Part shown: positions 7,741-16,869 of the stretch, piece by piece
Layout: each line of letters begins with the position of its first letter
Numbering within the stretch: the first letter of the stretch is position 1
NCBI GenBank assembly: GCA_021555075.1
Contig: JAKGBX010000001.1
Location: 496,001 to 560,000 of the forward strand
DNA: 64,000 nt
Source: Rhodobacteraceae bacterium LMO-JJ12
Lineage (GTDB): Bacteria; Pseudomonadota; Alphaproteobacteria; Rhodobacterales; Rhodobacteraceae
Direction of reading: 5' to 3'
The notes under the pieces: model-generated
What the model saw: only the letters and a program-made list of their open reading frames with translations
What the model was told of the DNA's origin: nothing
The model's database searches: none
Made by a program: the position numbers and the translations under genes

Positions 7741-10494
7741 ATGACCGCACGTGGCTCGCAGGAGACCGTCAAGCGCAAGGAGTTGGTGGGAAAACTCAAT
7801 CCGACCTGTTTGAAGGCATTCTCTGCCGCAGCCCAGGCCGCCAAGGCGCGTGGCAACCCCTATGTGGAGCTTGTGCATTTCATCACCGCGCTGGCCGATG
7901 CGGAACGTTCGGATTTTGCAATACTGCTGGAATCGGCGGGGGTTGAACGGGCGCAGTTTGATGGCGAACTGGTCAGAGCCATCGACGCATTGCCGCATGG
8001 TGCGGGGTCGGTCGAAGAGTTTTCAGATCATATATTTCGCGCCATTCGGGAAGCCTGGAGCTATGGGTCGCTTGAGTTTGGAGAGGATCAGGTGCGATCG
8101 GCCTATATCCTTTTGGGTTGCCTTCAGGTGCCGGTGCTTGAGGGGCTGCTATATAAAATGAGCCTTGAGTTCGACAAGATTGATCCCAAGTCGATGGCGG
8201 CGCAGCTTGATGACTTGCTGGTGCAATCTCTTGAGCGAACGTTTGATGAGACGGATAGCCCGCAGGCGAAGAAAGCGCCCGGTGGGCAATCGGCCCTGGC
8301 GCAATATGCCACCAATTTGACGCAGCGTGCGCGGGATGGGAAAATTGACCCGATTGTCGGGCGCGATGCAGAGATCCGCCAGATTGTGGATATCCTGCTG
8401 CGGCGCAAGCAGAACAACCCGATTTTGACCGGCGAGGCGGGGGTCGGGAAGACCGCCGTAGTGGAAGGTTTTGCCCAGAGGCTTGCGCGGGGTGATGTGC
8501 CGCCGCAACTGCGTAATGTTGAGCTACAACTGCTCGATATTGGGTTGATGCAGGCCGGGGCCTCGGTGAAAGGTGAATTCGAAAAGCGATTGAAGGCGGT
8601 GATTGAGGAGGTTCAAAGTTCGGACATTCCGATCATCTTGTTCATCGACGAGGCGCATACGTTGATTGGAGCGGGCGGGGCTGCGGGTACTGGTGACGCT
8701 GCCAACCTGCTTAAACCGCCGCTGGCACGCGGAGAGTTGCGCACCATCGCGGCCACCACTTGGGCCGAATTCAAGCAGCATATCGAGCCTGATCCGGCCC
8801 TGACCCGCCGCTTTCAGGTGGTGAAGGTTGAGGAGCCATCCGAGGACAAGGCAATTTTGATGTGTCGCGGCATCGCCGGGGTTCTGGAAAAACACCATAA
8901 AGTCGAACTTCTTGATGAGTCCATCGAGGCGGCTGTGAAGCTATCGCATCGTTATATCCCGTCACGGCAATTGCCGGATAAGGCGATCAGCCTTTTGGAT
9001 ACTGCCTGTGCGCGCGTCGCCGTTTCGCAGCATTCCACGCCAGCGGAAGTGGAAGACATTGAACGGCGGCTTTCCGCGCTTGAGATCGAGCAAGGTATCA
9101 TTGAGCGCGAAGAGGCCATTGGAATCGATGTGACGGAGCGCAAGAGCGACGTCGAAGCCGCTATCCAAACGGCGCAGATTGCGCTTGAAGCAGCGAATTT
9201 GCGGTGGGAGGCGGAGAAAGAGTTGGTTGGCGAAATTCTTGACCTGCGCGCGAAATTGCGTGGTATCGGACATGCCATCGACGAAACGACGGCTGTGGGC
9301 GATGCACCTCTGGAAACTGTTGAGGAAGAGGTCTCCGAAGACGCCGCGAGCAATGATGTGGCCGATTCCGAGACCGAGCCAGAGATTGAAGAAGAGCCAT
9401 TTGATCGCGATGCGGCGCTGGGCACTTTGCGTGAACGGATGGCGCAATTGCTTGAGCATCAGGGCGAGACGCCGTTGATCCTGCCTGCGGTCGACAAGCA
9501 AGCGGTGGCGTCGGTTGTTCAGGATTGGACGGGTATTCCGATGGGTCGGATGCTGGCCAGCCAGACAGAGCGCGCGCTTTCACTGGCGGGCACATTGGCG
9601 GAACGCGTCGTTGGTCAGGACCATGCGATGGAGATGATTGCCAACCGCATCCAGACCGCTGCGGCCGGGCTCAAACCGCCGGAAAAGCCGGTAGGGGTGT
9701 TTCTGCTTTGTGGCCCCTCGGGCGTGGGAAAGACCGAGACGGCGCTGGCGTTGGCTGAACAGATGTTTGGCGGCGAAGACAACATCATCTCGATCAATAT
9801 GAGCGAATTTCAGGAAGCGCATACCGTCTCGACGCTTAAAGGCGCGCCTCCGGGATATGTTGGCTATGGCAAGGGCGGTATTCTGACCGAAGCGGTGCGT
9901 CGACGCCCCTATTCGGTAGTGCTTCTGGATGAAGTGGAAAAGGCGCATCCCGATGTGCATGAGATCTTCTTTCAAGTGTTCGACAAGGGCATGATGGACG
10001 ATAGTGAAGGCCGCAGGATTGATTTCAAGAACACGCTTATTCTGATGACGTCAAATGTGGGGTCGGATGAGATCATGGCGATGACCGATGACGGCGCCAA
10101 ACATGCCGATCAGGAGGAATTGAATGCAGCCCTTCGCGCGCCGCTTCTCAAGGAATTTCCCGCAGCCTTGTTGGGACGGGTGGTGACGATCCCTTATTAT
10201 CCGCTGTCGGATATTATGATCCAGACGATTGCCACTCACAAGTTGCGCTCGATCGCGAAACGGCTGGTTGAGGGGCATGGCGCGGAATTGGAGATCGGCG
10301 AGGGGGCTATCGAATTGATCAAAGCGCGCTGCACCGAGATCGAATCTGGCGGCAGAATGATTGATGCAATCCTGACCAACACGCTGCTTCCTGAGATGAG
10401 CCGTCGCATCCTGAATTATCAGCTGGGTGGTGGTGAACTCACCAAGGTTACGATCAAAGGCGGCGACGAAGGGTTTGAATACGAATTCGCTTGA
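7741..10494 (+). CDS. tssH: T6SS sheath-disassembly ATPase TssH (ClpV)
   Basis: A 917-residue double-AAA+ ATPase of the ClpB/ClpV class. Clp N-domain about residues 20-160. First AAA: Walker A GEAGVGKT (about 230), Walker B ILFIDEAHT (about 298). Second AAA: GPSGVGKTE (about 658), VVLLDEVEKAHP (about 726). The middle domain holds an acidic insert (EEEVSEDAAS and following, about 525-555). ClpV unfolds contracted TssB/TssC sheath for reuse. Location upstream of tssA-M and absence of a normal clpB context support TssH rather than ClpB. It is the first gene of the plus-strand effector cassette. Confidence 0.95.
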   Translation: MTARGSQETVKRKELVGKLNPTCLKAFSAAAQAAKARGNPYVELVHFITALADAERSDFAILLESAGVERAQFDGELVRAIDALPHGAGSVEEFSDHIFRAIREAWSYGSLEFGEDQVRSAYILLGCLQVPVLEGLLYKMSLEFDKIDPKSMAAQLDDLLVQSLERTFDETDSPQAKKAPGGQSALAQYATNLTQRARDGKIDPIVGRDAEIRQIVDILLRRKQNNPILTGEAGVGKTAVVEGFAQRLARGDVPPQLRNVELQLLDIGLMQAGASVKGEFEKRLKAVIEEVQSSDIPIILFIDEAHTLIGAGGAAGTGDAANLLKPPLARGELRTIAATTWAEFKQHIEPDPALTRRFQVVKVEEPSEDKAILMCRGIAGVLEKHHKVELLDESIEAAVKLSHRYIPSRQLPDKAISLLDTACARVAVSQHSTPAEVEDIERRLSALEIEQGIIEREEAIGIDVTERKSDVEAAIQTAQIALEAANLRWEAEKELVGEILDLRAKLRGIGHAIDETTAVGDAPLETVEEEVSEDAASNDVADSETEPEIEEEPFDRDAALGTLRERMAQLLEHQGETPLILPAVDKQAVASVVQDWTGIPMGRMLASQTERALSLAGTLAERVVGQDHAMEMIANRIQTAAAGLKPPEKPVGVFLLCGPSGVGKTETALALAEQMFGGEDNIISINMSEFQEAHTVSTLKGAPPGYVGYGKGGILTEAVRRRPYSVVLLDEVEKAHPDVHEIFFQVFDKGMMDDSEGRRIDFKNTLILMTSNVGSDEIMAMTDDGAKHADQEELNAALRAPLLKEFPAALLGRVVTIPYYPLSDIMIQTIATHKLRSIAKRLVEGHGAELEIGEGAIELIKARCTEIESGGRMIDAILTNTLLPEMSRRILNYQLGGGELTKVTIKGGDEGFEYEFA

Positions 10495-10512
10495 TCACGA
10501 GGGCGCAAGCCA

Positions 10513-11613
10513 ATGCAGGTTTTCAATCGCACACCTTACATTTGGTTTCCGACGATGGGAATGGATGTGGCTGGCCGCGAATTTCTAGTCTTGGTTATCA
10601 AGGGAAGCTTTGCTTTTCCCGATCATTCCGACGGCGTGCCCAAACCGCTATCGACGCAGACACCTTTTGTGACGGCGGATACCTTTACCGGTGAGCCGGG
10701 CTATTCCGCGACCCGGTGGGAGACCGATTTTGCCTTTCGAAAGCAGGCTTGTGATGTGGTGGTGCAAGGGGCGGCCTATGCGCCGGGCAGCAAGCCGGTT
10801 GAGATGGCGCAGGTTGGTTTGCGTGTTGGACAATGGTCGAAACGCTTTCATGTGGTGGGGCATCGTGAATGGGTTGTGGTGGGTCCAAGCATTTCGGCCA
10901 GTCGCCCACAACCGTTCACGCGCCAGCCCTTTAGTTATGACACTGCGTTTGGGGGTGTTGATCGGTTAAACCCGGACGTTCCCAATCCCCCCGCATATGC
11001 AGAAAACCCGGCCGGGCGCGGGTATGCTTCGCCCAAGAACCAATCGCGGCTGCCCGGCGCGCCCCTGCCCAATACCGAGGAAATTGGCGACCCTGTGACG
11101 TCGCCCTATGGAAGCTATCGGCCGATGGCGTTGGGACCGGTCACGCGCGGCGTGCCACGACGGCTGAAATATGGCGGAACGTATGACAAGAATTGGGAGG
11201 ACAATATCTTTCCGTTCCTGCCGCCAGATTTTGACGAGCGGTATTATCAGCAAGTCGGTGAAGACCAGCAGATCGCCGCACCTCAGCCCGGCACGGAGGT
11301 GGTGTTATTGAACCTGACACCGAATGGCCGTGAGGGGTTTCGCTTGCCAGACACGCGCTTGCCGATACGCATTTTTCGCAGTCGCGATACCGCTCTGGAA
11401 AAGACGCTTGTGCCGGATAGTTTGTTGATTGACGCTGAGAAGCGCCGTTTCTCGCTGACCTGGCGTGCGGAGGTTCCGATTTTGCGCCACTTGACCGAAT
11501 TCCGTCAGGCTTGGATCGGGGCACCTTCGCGTGGTCTTATGTTGGCACGGCGGTCGGGGAAAACCTATGTCGGACGGGAAAGTGTGCGCGCTGATCTGGA
11601 CCCGGTTGAATGA
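10513..11613 (+). CDS. DUF2169 T6SS adaptor-type protein
   Basis: A 366-residue protein that starts like DUF2169 proteins (FNRTPYIWFPTMGMDVAGREF...VVIKG-type core). It has the family's central strand-rich segments, and the basic/Pro segment APLPNTEEIGDPVTSP. DUF2169 proteins occur beside PAAR-like or VgrG-linked effectors and are thought to help load them. Here it is followed by overlapping genes for a ketoacyl-synthase-like protein and a DUF4150 protein, which is the usual company. ATGA overlap with the next gene (11610) implies translational coupling. Confidence 0.8.
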   Translation: MQVFNRTPYIWFPTMGMDVAGREFLVLVIKGSFAFPDHSDGVPKPLSTQTPFVTADTFTGEPGYSATRWETDFAFRKQACDVVVQGAAYAPGSKPVEMAQVGLRVGQWSKRFHVVGHREWVVVGPSISASRPQPFTRQPFSYDTAFGGVDRLNPDVPNPPAYAENPAGRGYASPKNQSRLPGAPLPNTEEIGDPVTSPYGSYRPMALGPVTRGVPRRLKYGGTYDKNWEDNIFPFLPPDFDERYYQQVGEDQQIAAPQPGTEVVLLNLTPNGREGFRLPDTRLPIRIFRSRDTALEKTLVPDSLLIDAEKRRFSLTWRAEVPILRHLTEFRQAWIGAPSRGLMLARRSGKTYVGRESVRADLDPVE

Positions 11614-12656
11614 GCAACGGGGTAAATATCCTTTCTGCTGGGATGGTTACGGCTGTCGGGCTTGATCGTGCTGCTTCGTGTGCTGCCATGCGGGGCAATA
11701 TTGATGGCTTTCAGGAAACCCGCTTTTTGGGCCATGGCGGAGATTGGCTTATCGGTGCATCGGTGCCTTTGCCGCGCAATTGGATTGGTGAAAAACGCTT
11801 GGCGCATCTTGCTGCCGGTTCGATTGTGGATGCGCTTGAAGGGCATTGGGCAACGTTGGGCCGTCTGCTTTTGGTGCTTTGTTTGTCGGAGCCCGAACGC
11901 CCGGGGCGCCCGATACGTAATGTTGAAAAATTCGCGGCGAATGTGCGGTCTTATTCCGGGCTTGCGGAGGCGACGCGCACCCTTGTTGCCGAGCATGGCC
12001 GCCCGTCCGGGTTTGTCGCACTTGACCGCGCACGCGCGGCGATGGCTGATGACCGTGCCGATCATGTTTTGATTGTGGGCGTTGATACCATGCTTACCGG
12101 TCCCTCGATTTCGCATTACAATCGCATTGGGCGCCTGCTTACCTCTGACAATTCCAACGGTTTTTTGCCTGGTGAAGCCTCTGCCGCTATTCTTTGCGCC
12201 GCAGGTAAACCGACGCATTTCTCGCTTTCCGGTCTGGGGCTGGCTGCGGAAGATGCATTCATGCTGAACGGCAAGGATGAAGAGGGGGCTGATCTGCCGC
12301 TGCGCGGGGATGGGATGACTTCGGCTTATAAGCGCGCGATGGATCAGGCCGGAGTGACCTTGGCCGGGATCGAATACCGTCTTTCCGATCTGATCGGTGA
12401 AGCCTACTTTTTCAAGCAGACCGCACTTGCCGCGTTGCGACTTGAACGAGGGCGCTCTGCTTTTCAGGATATTTGGAGCCCGGCAGAGACGCTGGGAAAT
12501 GTTGGTGCCGCCGTTGTGCCTTTGATGATTGGCTGGGCGCTTGAAGCTTTCGAAAAAGGCTATGACCCCGGAAGCCCGTTATTGATCGAAGCGTCGGGCG
12601 ACAACGGCGCCTGTGGTGCGGCGGTTTTCCACACGGCACGAAAGAGGGCTGCATAA
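11610..12656 (+). CDS. Degenerate beta-ketoacyl-synthase (thiolase-fold) protein of T6SS effector cassettes
   Basis: A 348-residue protein with a thiolase-like fold signature: N-terminal ILSAGMVTAVGL, central FVALDRARAAMADDRADHVLIVGVDTML, and C-terminal ETLGNVGAAVVPLMIGWALEAF. In true ketoacyl synthases the first central strand begins with the nucleophilic Cys and the C-terminal loop reads GHxGAA with a catalytic His. Here the Cys position reads GRPSGF and the His position is Asn (LGNVGAA). So the active site looks lost and the protein is probably a scaffold or chaperone. It overlaps DUF2169 upstream and the DUF4150 gene downstream by a few bases. Confidence 0.7.
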   Translation: MSNGVNILSAGMVTAVGLDRAASCAAMRGNIDGFQETRFLGHGGDWLIGASVPLPRNWIGEKRLAHLAAGSIVDALEGHWATLGRLLLVLCLSEPERPGRPIRNVEKFAANVRSYSGLAEATRTLVAEHGRPSGFVALDRARAAMADDRADHVLIVGVDTMLTGPSISHYNRIGRLLTSDNSNGFLPGEASAAILCAAGKPTHFSLSGLGLAAEDAFMLNGKDEEGADLPLRGDGMTSAYKRAMDQAGVTLAGIEYRLSDLIGEAYFFKQTALAALRLERGRSAFQDIWSPAETLGNVGAAVVPLMIGWALEAFEKGYDPGSPLLIEASGDNGACGAAVFHTARKRAA

Positions 12657-13711
12657 TGGGCGGTGTGTTTGCGAACGGATTGGAAATTTCCGGGAAATCG
12701 GTGCAGGCCCAGACGATTGCGGCGTTTCCCGATGTCTGCATGACGCCCCCGGAAAACCCGGCGACGCCACCAGGCGTGCCCGTGCCATATCCGAATTTTG
12801 CCATGGCAAGCGATACCGAAAAAGGCACCGGTAAGGTCAAGATCAAGAATAAAGAGGTCAATCTCAAGAACAAGTCCGACATGAAGCGCACCTCGGGCGA
12901 TGAGGCGGGATGTGCCGCCAAGAAGGGCGTGATCACTTCAAAAAACATGGGCAAAAGCTATTTCAACGCCTGGTCGCCGGATGTGAAGTTTGAGGGTAAG
13001 CCGGTCGTGCGGATGTCGGATATCACCACGAACAACCACGCTTCGCCGGTTGGGAATACGCCGCCTTGGCCGCATATCGCTTCGATGAATGTGGCAGGTG
13101 GTGATTGCGAGGCGATTTATGCCGAGCTTGGCGGTCATGCGCACAAGGACAATCCCTGTAATGCCTCGGAAACGGGGCGATGGTCTGAACACACGATCCG
13201 AGCAGCCACATTGCAACGCAAGCGCAGCACGACTACTTGCCCGAGTTGGCCAAAATACGACGATCAGCAAGCCCCCTGCATCTGCATGAATTCACGCCGG
13301 ATCAACAAGCGGTCTGACGAGCCGTCGCTCAAAGGGATGCCGCATGACAAAAAGACAAAATCAGTCAAAAGTTTCCTGAACAAATGCAGGGTAGGCTGTA
13401 TGTCGCCCTCGGGAAGCATTTCGTCATGTAAGAAAAAATGTGTCGTGCCAACAGCCGGAGAAATGTTGAAAGTCTCGGTCGATGCGACCTCTGAAAACCA
13501 CTCTCGCATAAAGAAAAAGAGCGAAAAAGAGCAAGAGCAGATGGGCGAATGTCTAACCTTGATCAACATGGCTTACATGGCTGGTGTCGATGAGAAGGAT
13601 ACCGAAGCGGAGGCCAAGAAGAAGATGGACGATGCAAAGAAAAAACCGGTCTGCACAAAGGGCGTCTGTAAAGCAACGAAAGCTGCGACGTGCCACGGTT
13701 GCGGAACCTGA
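12656..13711 (+). CDS. DUF4150 PAAR-like spike protein with Cys-rich C-terminal extension, candidate effector
   Basis: 351 residues. Residues ~1-145 match DUF4150/PAAR-like proteins (MGGVFANG, CMTPPENPATPPGVPVPYPNF, MKRTSGDEAG...KKGVITSKNMGKSYFNAWSPDV type core, NTPPWPHIASMN). These cap the VgrG tip. The remaining ~200 residues are basic and contain about 14 Cys (e.g. CICMNS, CRVGC, CKKKC, CTKGVC, CHGCGT), arranged as pairs that could bind zinc. I do not recognise this tail as a known toxin domain. Start overlaps the previous stop (TAATG). The gene 11 nt downstream may encode its immunity protein or partner. Confidence 0.75.
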   Translation: MGGVFANGLEISGKSVQAQTIAAFPDVCMTPPENPATPPGVPVPYPNFAMASDTEKGTGKVKIKNKEVNLKNKSDMKRTSGDEAGCAAKKGVITSKNMGKSYFNAWSPDVKFEGKPVVRMSDITTNNHASPVGNTPPWPHIASMNVAGGDCEAIYAELGGHAHKDNPCNASETGRWSEHTIRAATLQRKRSTTTCPSWPKYDDQQAPCICMNSRRINKRSDEPSLKGMPHDKKTKSVKSFLNKCRVGCMSPSGSISSCKKKCVVPTAGEMLKVSVDATSENHSRIKKKSEKEQEQMGECLTLINMAYMAGVDEKDTEAEAKKKMDDAKKKPVCTKGVCKATKAATCHGCGT

Positions 13712-13722
13712 GGAGGCGTTGA

Positions 13723-14649
13723 ATGGACTATTTCGACGAAATTTTTGCGCGCGGTGCGGGCTATGTGGAAGTCATAAATGCGTTCTGCTTCTCGCCTGAT
13801 TTTGTCTTTGTGCTGCTTGAAGCAAGGGACGAAGATGAAGAGCTTGAAGCATCGGCATTGCTCAAAGTTCCGATGTCTGATCCCATGGGTTTTTCCACGT
13901 TAGATTTGTTCGACTACGGATCACTGGACTATCACGCCGAAGACGGCGAGACGCATTTTGTGTTGGCGCAGGGTGAGTTTTTGCGCCTTACCAAGAACGG
14001 TGAGTTTAGTTTTCACCACTTTGTCTCGACGGAGTTCGAGATGCTGAACCTTGCAGGAATAGACCGCAATCGCGTCATGGTCTTTGGTCAGGACGGGCGC
14101 GCATATCAGTTTCAGGATGGTGCCTATACCCAAGTGCCGACGCACACGGATGGCTATCTCAATGCGATGCATATTCCTAAACAGGGCAAGGCCTATGCAG
14201 GTGGAAACTTTGGAGTATTCCTTGAAGGCAGCGCAGAGGCGCTTACGCCAGTAGAAATAGGATCACAGGATTTTATTCAGGCCGTTCATGTCACATCATC
14301 AGGGTTGGTTTTGCTCGGCTGCGATGATGGTATGGCAATGACATACGACGGTGACGAACTCGTCCGAATGGAAGGGTATCCATCTGGCTTCAGATCGGTC
14401 GGAGAATTTCGTGGGGTTGAATACTGGGGCGACGATGAATTCGGCATCTACGCCAGACGAGGACAAGAGCTTGAACCGGTTTTTGAGACGACCTATGCGT
14501 TTCAGATCAATGCCACACAAGACTTGATGACAGTGAACGCGGGCTATAGATTTTATGTGTTTAACGGCAAAGATTGGGCTGCTTTCCGCGTCAATCCCGA
14601 CCCGGTTAAGTTGATCGAGCGTATCCCACTGGATTTCACGCCAAGCTAG
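13723..14649 (+). CDS. Hypothetical protein, possible immunity protein or partner of the DUF4150 effector
   Basis: A 308-residue acidic protein with a strong GGAGG site before ATG 13723. It has no signal peptide or membrane segment. The sequence consists of repeated short strand motifs with internal similarity (LAGIDRNRVMVFGQDGRAYQF, KAYAGGNFGVFLEG, GLVLLGCDDGMAMTYDG), resembling beta-propeller blades. Last gene of the cassette, directly after the PAAR-like candidate effector, the place where cognate immunity genes usually lie. Its lack of an export signal would suit immunity to a cytoplasmic toxin. Function not established. Its stop shares CTAG with the stop of the convergent gene. Confidence 0.5.
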   Translation: MDYFDEIFARGAGYVEVINAFCFSPDFVFVLLEARDEDEELEASALLKVPMSDPMGFSTLDLFDYGSLDYHAEDGETHFVLAQGEFLRLTKNGEFSFHHFVSTEFEMLNLAGIDRNRVMVFGQDGRAYQFQDGAYTQVPTHTDGYLNAMHIPKQGKAYAGGNFGVFLEGSAEALTPVEIGSQDFIQAVHVTSSGLVLLGCDDGMAMTYDGDELVRMEGYPSGFRSVGEFRGVEYWGDDEFGIYARRGQELEPVFETTYAFQINATQDLMTVNAGYRFYVFNGKDWAAFRVNPDPVKLIERIPLDFTPS

Positions 14650-15020
14650 TTCTTGGCGGAGGTGTTTGGTGGTTTGGCGGTCAGGTGTGAACTGATGTAA
14701 TCTCGCACGCGCTTCAAATCCAACGCGGCGACTTTCAAATCGCGTGCGCCCGGCTGTAGCATCCGCAACACGAACAACTCTCCGGCTTCGGGAAATTCGT
14801 CATAACGCTCTTGTGCAATTCTAAGCCCTTCGGCGCCTGCGACACGCAACCCATCAACGTGGGCTTCCAGCTGTTCGAGAACTCGGGAAATTCGTTCTTC
14901 GTCCATGTTTTCATTGCCGGGATCGTCTGGGTTGAGCAGCGCGTCGTCATAAATGGTCCAGAGGAACGCAGCCTGCTCAGCGTGCTGGCGCACGATGTCT
15001 TTGAGAACCGGGATGGTCAT
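14646..15020 (-). CDS. Short TIGR02270-type N-terminal domain protein
   Basis: A 124-residue protein whose N-terminus (VRQHAEQAAFLWTIYDDAL ... RVLEQLEAHVDGLRVAGAEG) closely resembles the start of TIGR02270 proteins found in T6SS clusters. Those are normally about 400 residues with HEAT-like repeats. Here the reading frame ends after the first domain and a short basic tail, so this is either a stand-alone version or a truncated copy. Its ATG overlaps the stop of the DUF6484 gene (TAATG). Confidence 0.65.
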   Translation of the reverse strand: MTIPVLKDIVRQHAEQAAFLWTIYDDALLNPDDPGNENMDEERISRVLEQLEAHVDGLRVAGAEGLRIAQERYDEFPEAGELFVLRMLQPGARDLKVAALDLKRVRDYISSHLTAKPPNTSAKN

Positions 15021-15451
15021 TAATTTAGGTTCACGGAACCGCCACGAATGCGGTTCGAAGACGACGCATGCGACACCAAATGCTTACCGCGAATAGTAAT
15101 GTGCCCATCCTTTTCCATGATGATGGCTGATTTCCCCACCCGCAGTTCGATCCGCTCTTCGGCTGTTATTCTTACAGTTTCGCCATCACGCACGACGCTG
15201 AGCGGTTTTTCGGGAGCATCTGTTCGCACGGGTTCGACAATTCGCCCGATTATTAGCGGACGAGTGCGATCTCCATCTTCGAACAAGAGTGCCATTTCGC
15301 AGCCTGTATCCTCAGCCGAGAGAGCGCAGAGTGCACGCGCCAGGCGAGCCTCCTCGCTGGGGTTCCCTGGATAAACCACCAGGGGGTTAGAACCCTCGAA
15401 GCCCATCAGCATGCCGATTACAACACCTTCGGTTCTGTCTTTCACATCCAT
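15020..15451 (-). CDS. DUF6484 T6SS-associated protein with VgrG-tip-like tail
   Basis: 143 residues from ATG 15451, preceded by GAAGGTG; a GTG at 15490 would add 13 residues but has no ribosome binding site. The N-terminal half has the DUF6484 pattern (GVVIGMLMGFEGSNPLVVYPG, MALLFEDGDRTRPLIIGRI), similar to the OB-fold (gp5) domain of VgrG. The tail (ITAEERIELRVGKSAIIM-EKDGHITIRGKHL) resembles the end of the VgrG encoded at 31691. It may act as a small spike or adaptor for the PAAR-like protein at 12656. Co-transcribed with the TIGR02270-type gene. Confidence 0.7.
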   Translation of the reverse strand: MDVKDRTEGVVIGMLMGFEGSNPLVVYPGNPSEEARLARALCALSAEDTGCEMALLFEDGDRTRPLIIGRIVEPVRTDAPEKPLSVVRDGETVRITAEERIELRVGKSAIIMEKDGHITIRGKHLVSHASSSNRIRGGSVNLN

Positions 15452-15711
15452 GACAACACCTTCGCGTAGCTTGTCGGACAAGTATTCCACAGCTTGGGCA
15501 ATTCACCAAGGCCGGTGGCATCCTGACCGGGGTGAAATGAACTCGTCGCTAGTGCGCGAGGGCGGGGCAAGTCAGGAAAACCCGCCAGTAGGGGGCATTA
15601 GGGTAGGGAATACCTGTCCCTTCCAAACTGAGCCCGAAGTTGCAAGAATCGGAAACATCTGAAAGAGTTAACGTAAGATTATTTTTTAAATCTAATTCAG
15701 GGTCGGGGGGT
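15452..15711. promoter_or_regulatory. Divergent intergenic region before the main T6SS operon
   Basis: 260 bp between the DUF6484 gene (minus) and tssA (plus). An AT-rich stretch at about 15655-15700 lies just before the tssA start, and GGGTCGGGGGG is the likely tssA ribosome binding region. It must contain the promoter of the 16-kb operon. I found no convincing sigma-54 site or named operator. Confidence 0.4.
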
Positions 15712-16845
15712 ATGGATTTTTCAAGCCTCCTCGTGACGGTCGGTGACGACGCGCCCTCCGGTATCGAGCTAAGGAACGATTCAAGGTTTCATGCAATTGA
15801 GAGATTGCTCGAACCCGCCGCACGTGAGAACCGGCTGAACCCGGACGGGTCGCTTAATGAAAGCGCTCCGCTAGTGGATTGGCAGGACGTTCTGGATAAG
15901 TCGATGGCGTTGGCCCGCGACGGTCGCGACCTGCGTCTTTTGGTAATCGTTGTTCGCGCGGTTGCGGCGGTTGAGGATTTCGAGGGCCTGGCGCAAGGGC
16001 TGGCTTTGTTGACCGAGACAGTGGCGGAGTATTGGGACAGCCTGCACCCTGAATTGCGCGCGCGTGATGATCCCAAGGCGGCTGCGCTGGCGCGCATCAA
16101 TGCGCTCAAGCAGCTTGAAAATGACGGCAATGGTTTGTTGGGGGATCTGAAGTATTCGACCCTGCTGAACATGCGGGGCTTGGGCGCGATTGCCGGTCTG
16201 GATTTGGCAGAAGCGGCGCTTAGCAATTTTGAGTTCCTCAACCGTGCTCCTTCCGGGTTGAACGAAACCGAGAAGGCTGCATTGCTCGAAAAGCACAAGC
16301 GCAAGGTCAATCGCGTTAACGCGGCTTGTCGTGCACTTGCCGCCGAGGAGGCAGAACGAGCGGCTGCGGTTATTGTTGCGATTTCGAAGTGCGAAACCGA
16401 GATTGATAAGCTGTGTGCACAGATTTCGAAGAGCGGCGGGTTTGGCAGTGATCTCGCGCTTTCCTTGCCGGAGTTGAGCGAGTTTCTCGCCCAGGTCAGG
16501 GCGTCGTTCGAAGCAGGAGTTACTGCAATGTCTGATGAAGACACCGACAGCGCAACCCCGGCTGGTGAAAGCCCCGCGCCCGCAGCAGCGCCTGCGGCCA
16601 GCGCAGCCAACGGATCCGCAGCGGTCGCACCTGGGGCGATCAATTCGCGTCGGGATGTTGAAAAAAGTCTTGATGCGATTGTCGCTTTTTATGAACGCAC
16701 CGAACCTTCGAGCCCAATCCCGCATCTGGCGCGAAGAATACGCCGGATGGTCTCGATGGATTTTCTTGAATTGATGGAAGAGATCGCCCCATCCGGGCTG
16801 AAGGAATTCAGCTCGGTGGCGGGGGTCGACACAAAAAAGAAATAG
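15712..16845 (+). CDS. tssA: T6SS assembly chaperone TssA (ImpA family)
   Basis: 377 residues from ATG 15712; an in-frame TTG upstream (15640) lacks a ribosome binding site. The ImpA N-terminal domain is visible (PSGIELRNDSRFHAIERLLEPA ... VDWQDVLDKSMALARDGRDLRLLVIVVRA ... LTETVAEYWDSLHPEL), followed by helical segments, an Ala/Pro-rich linker (about 285-320) and a conserved C-terminal helix region (SPIPHLARRIRRMVSMDFLELMEEIAP). TssA binds the baseplate and primes sheath growth. First gene of the tssABC-hcp operon. Confidence 0.92.
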   Translation: MDFSSLLVTVGDDAPSGIELRNDSRFHAIERLLEPAARENRLNPDGSLNESAPLVDWQDVLDKSMALARDGRDLRLLVIVVRAVAAVEDFEGLAQGLALLTETVAEYWDSLHPELRARDDPKAAALARINALKQLENDGNGLLGDLKYSTLLNMRGLGAIAGLDLAEAALSNFEFLNRAPSGLNETEKAALLEKHKRKVNRVNAACRALAAEEAERAAAVIVAISKCETEIDKLCAQISKSGGFGSDLALSLPELSEFLAQVRASFEAGVTAMSDEDTDSATPAGESPAPAAAPAASAANGSAAVAPGAINSRRDVEKSLDAIVAFYERTEPSSPIPHLARRIRRMVSMDFLELMEEIAPSGLKEFSSVAGVDTKKK

Positions 16846-16869
16846 AACAGAAGTGAAAGGCTTAAAGAC

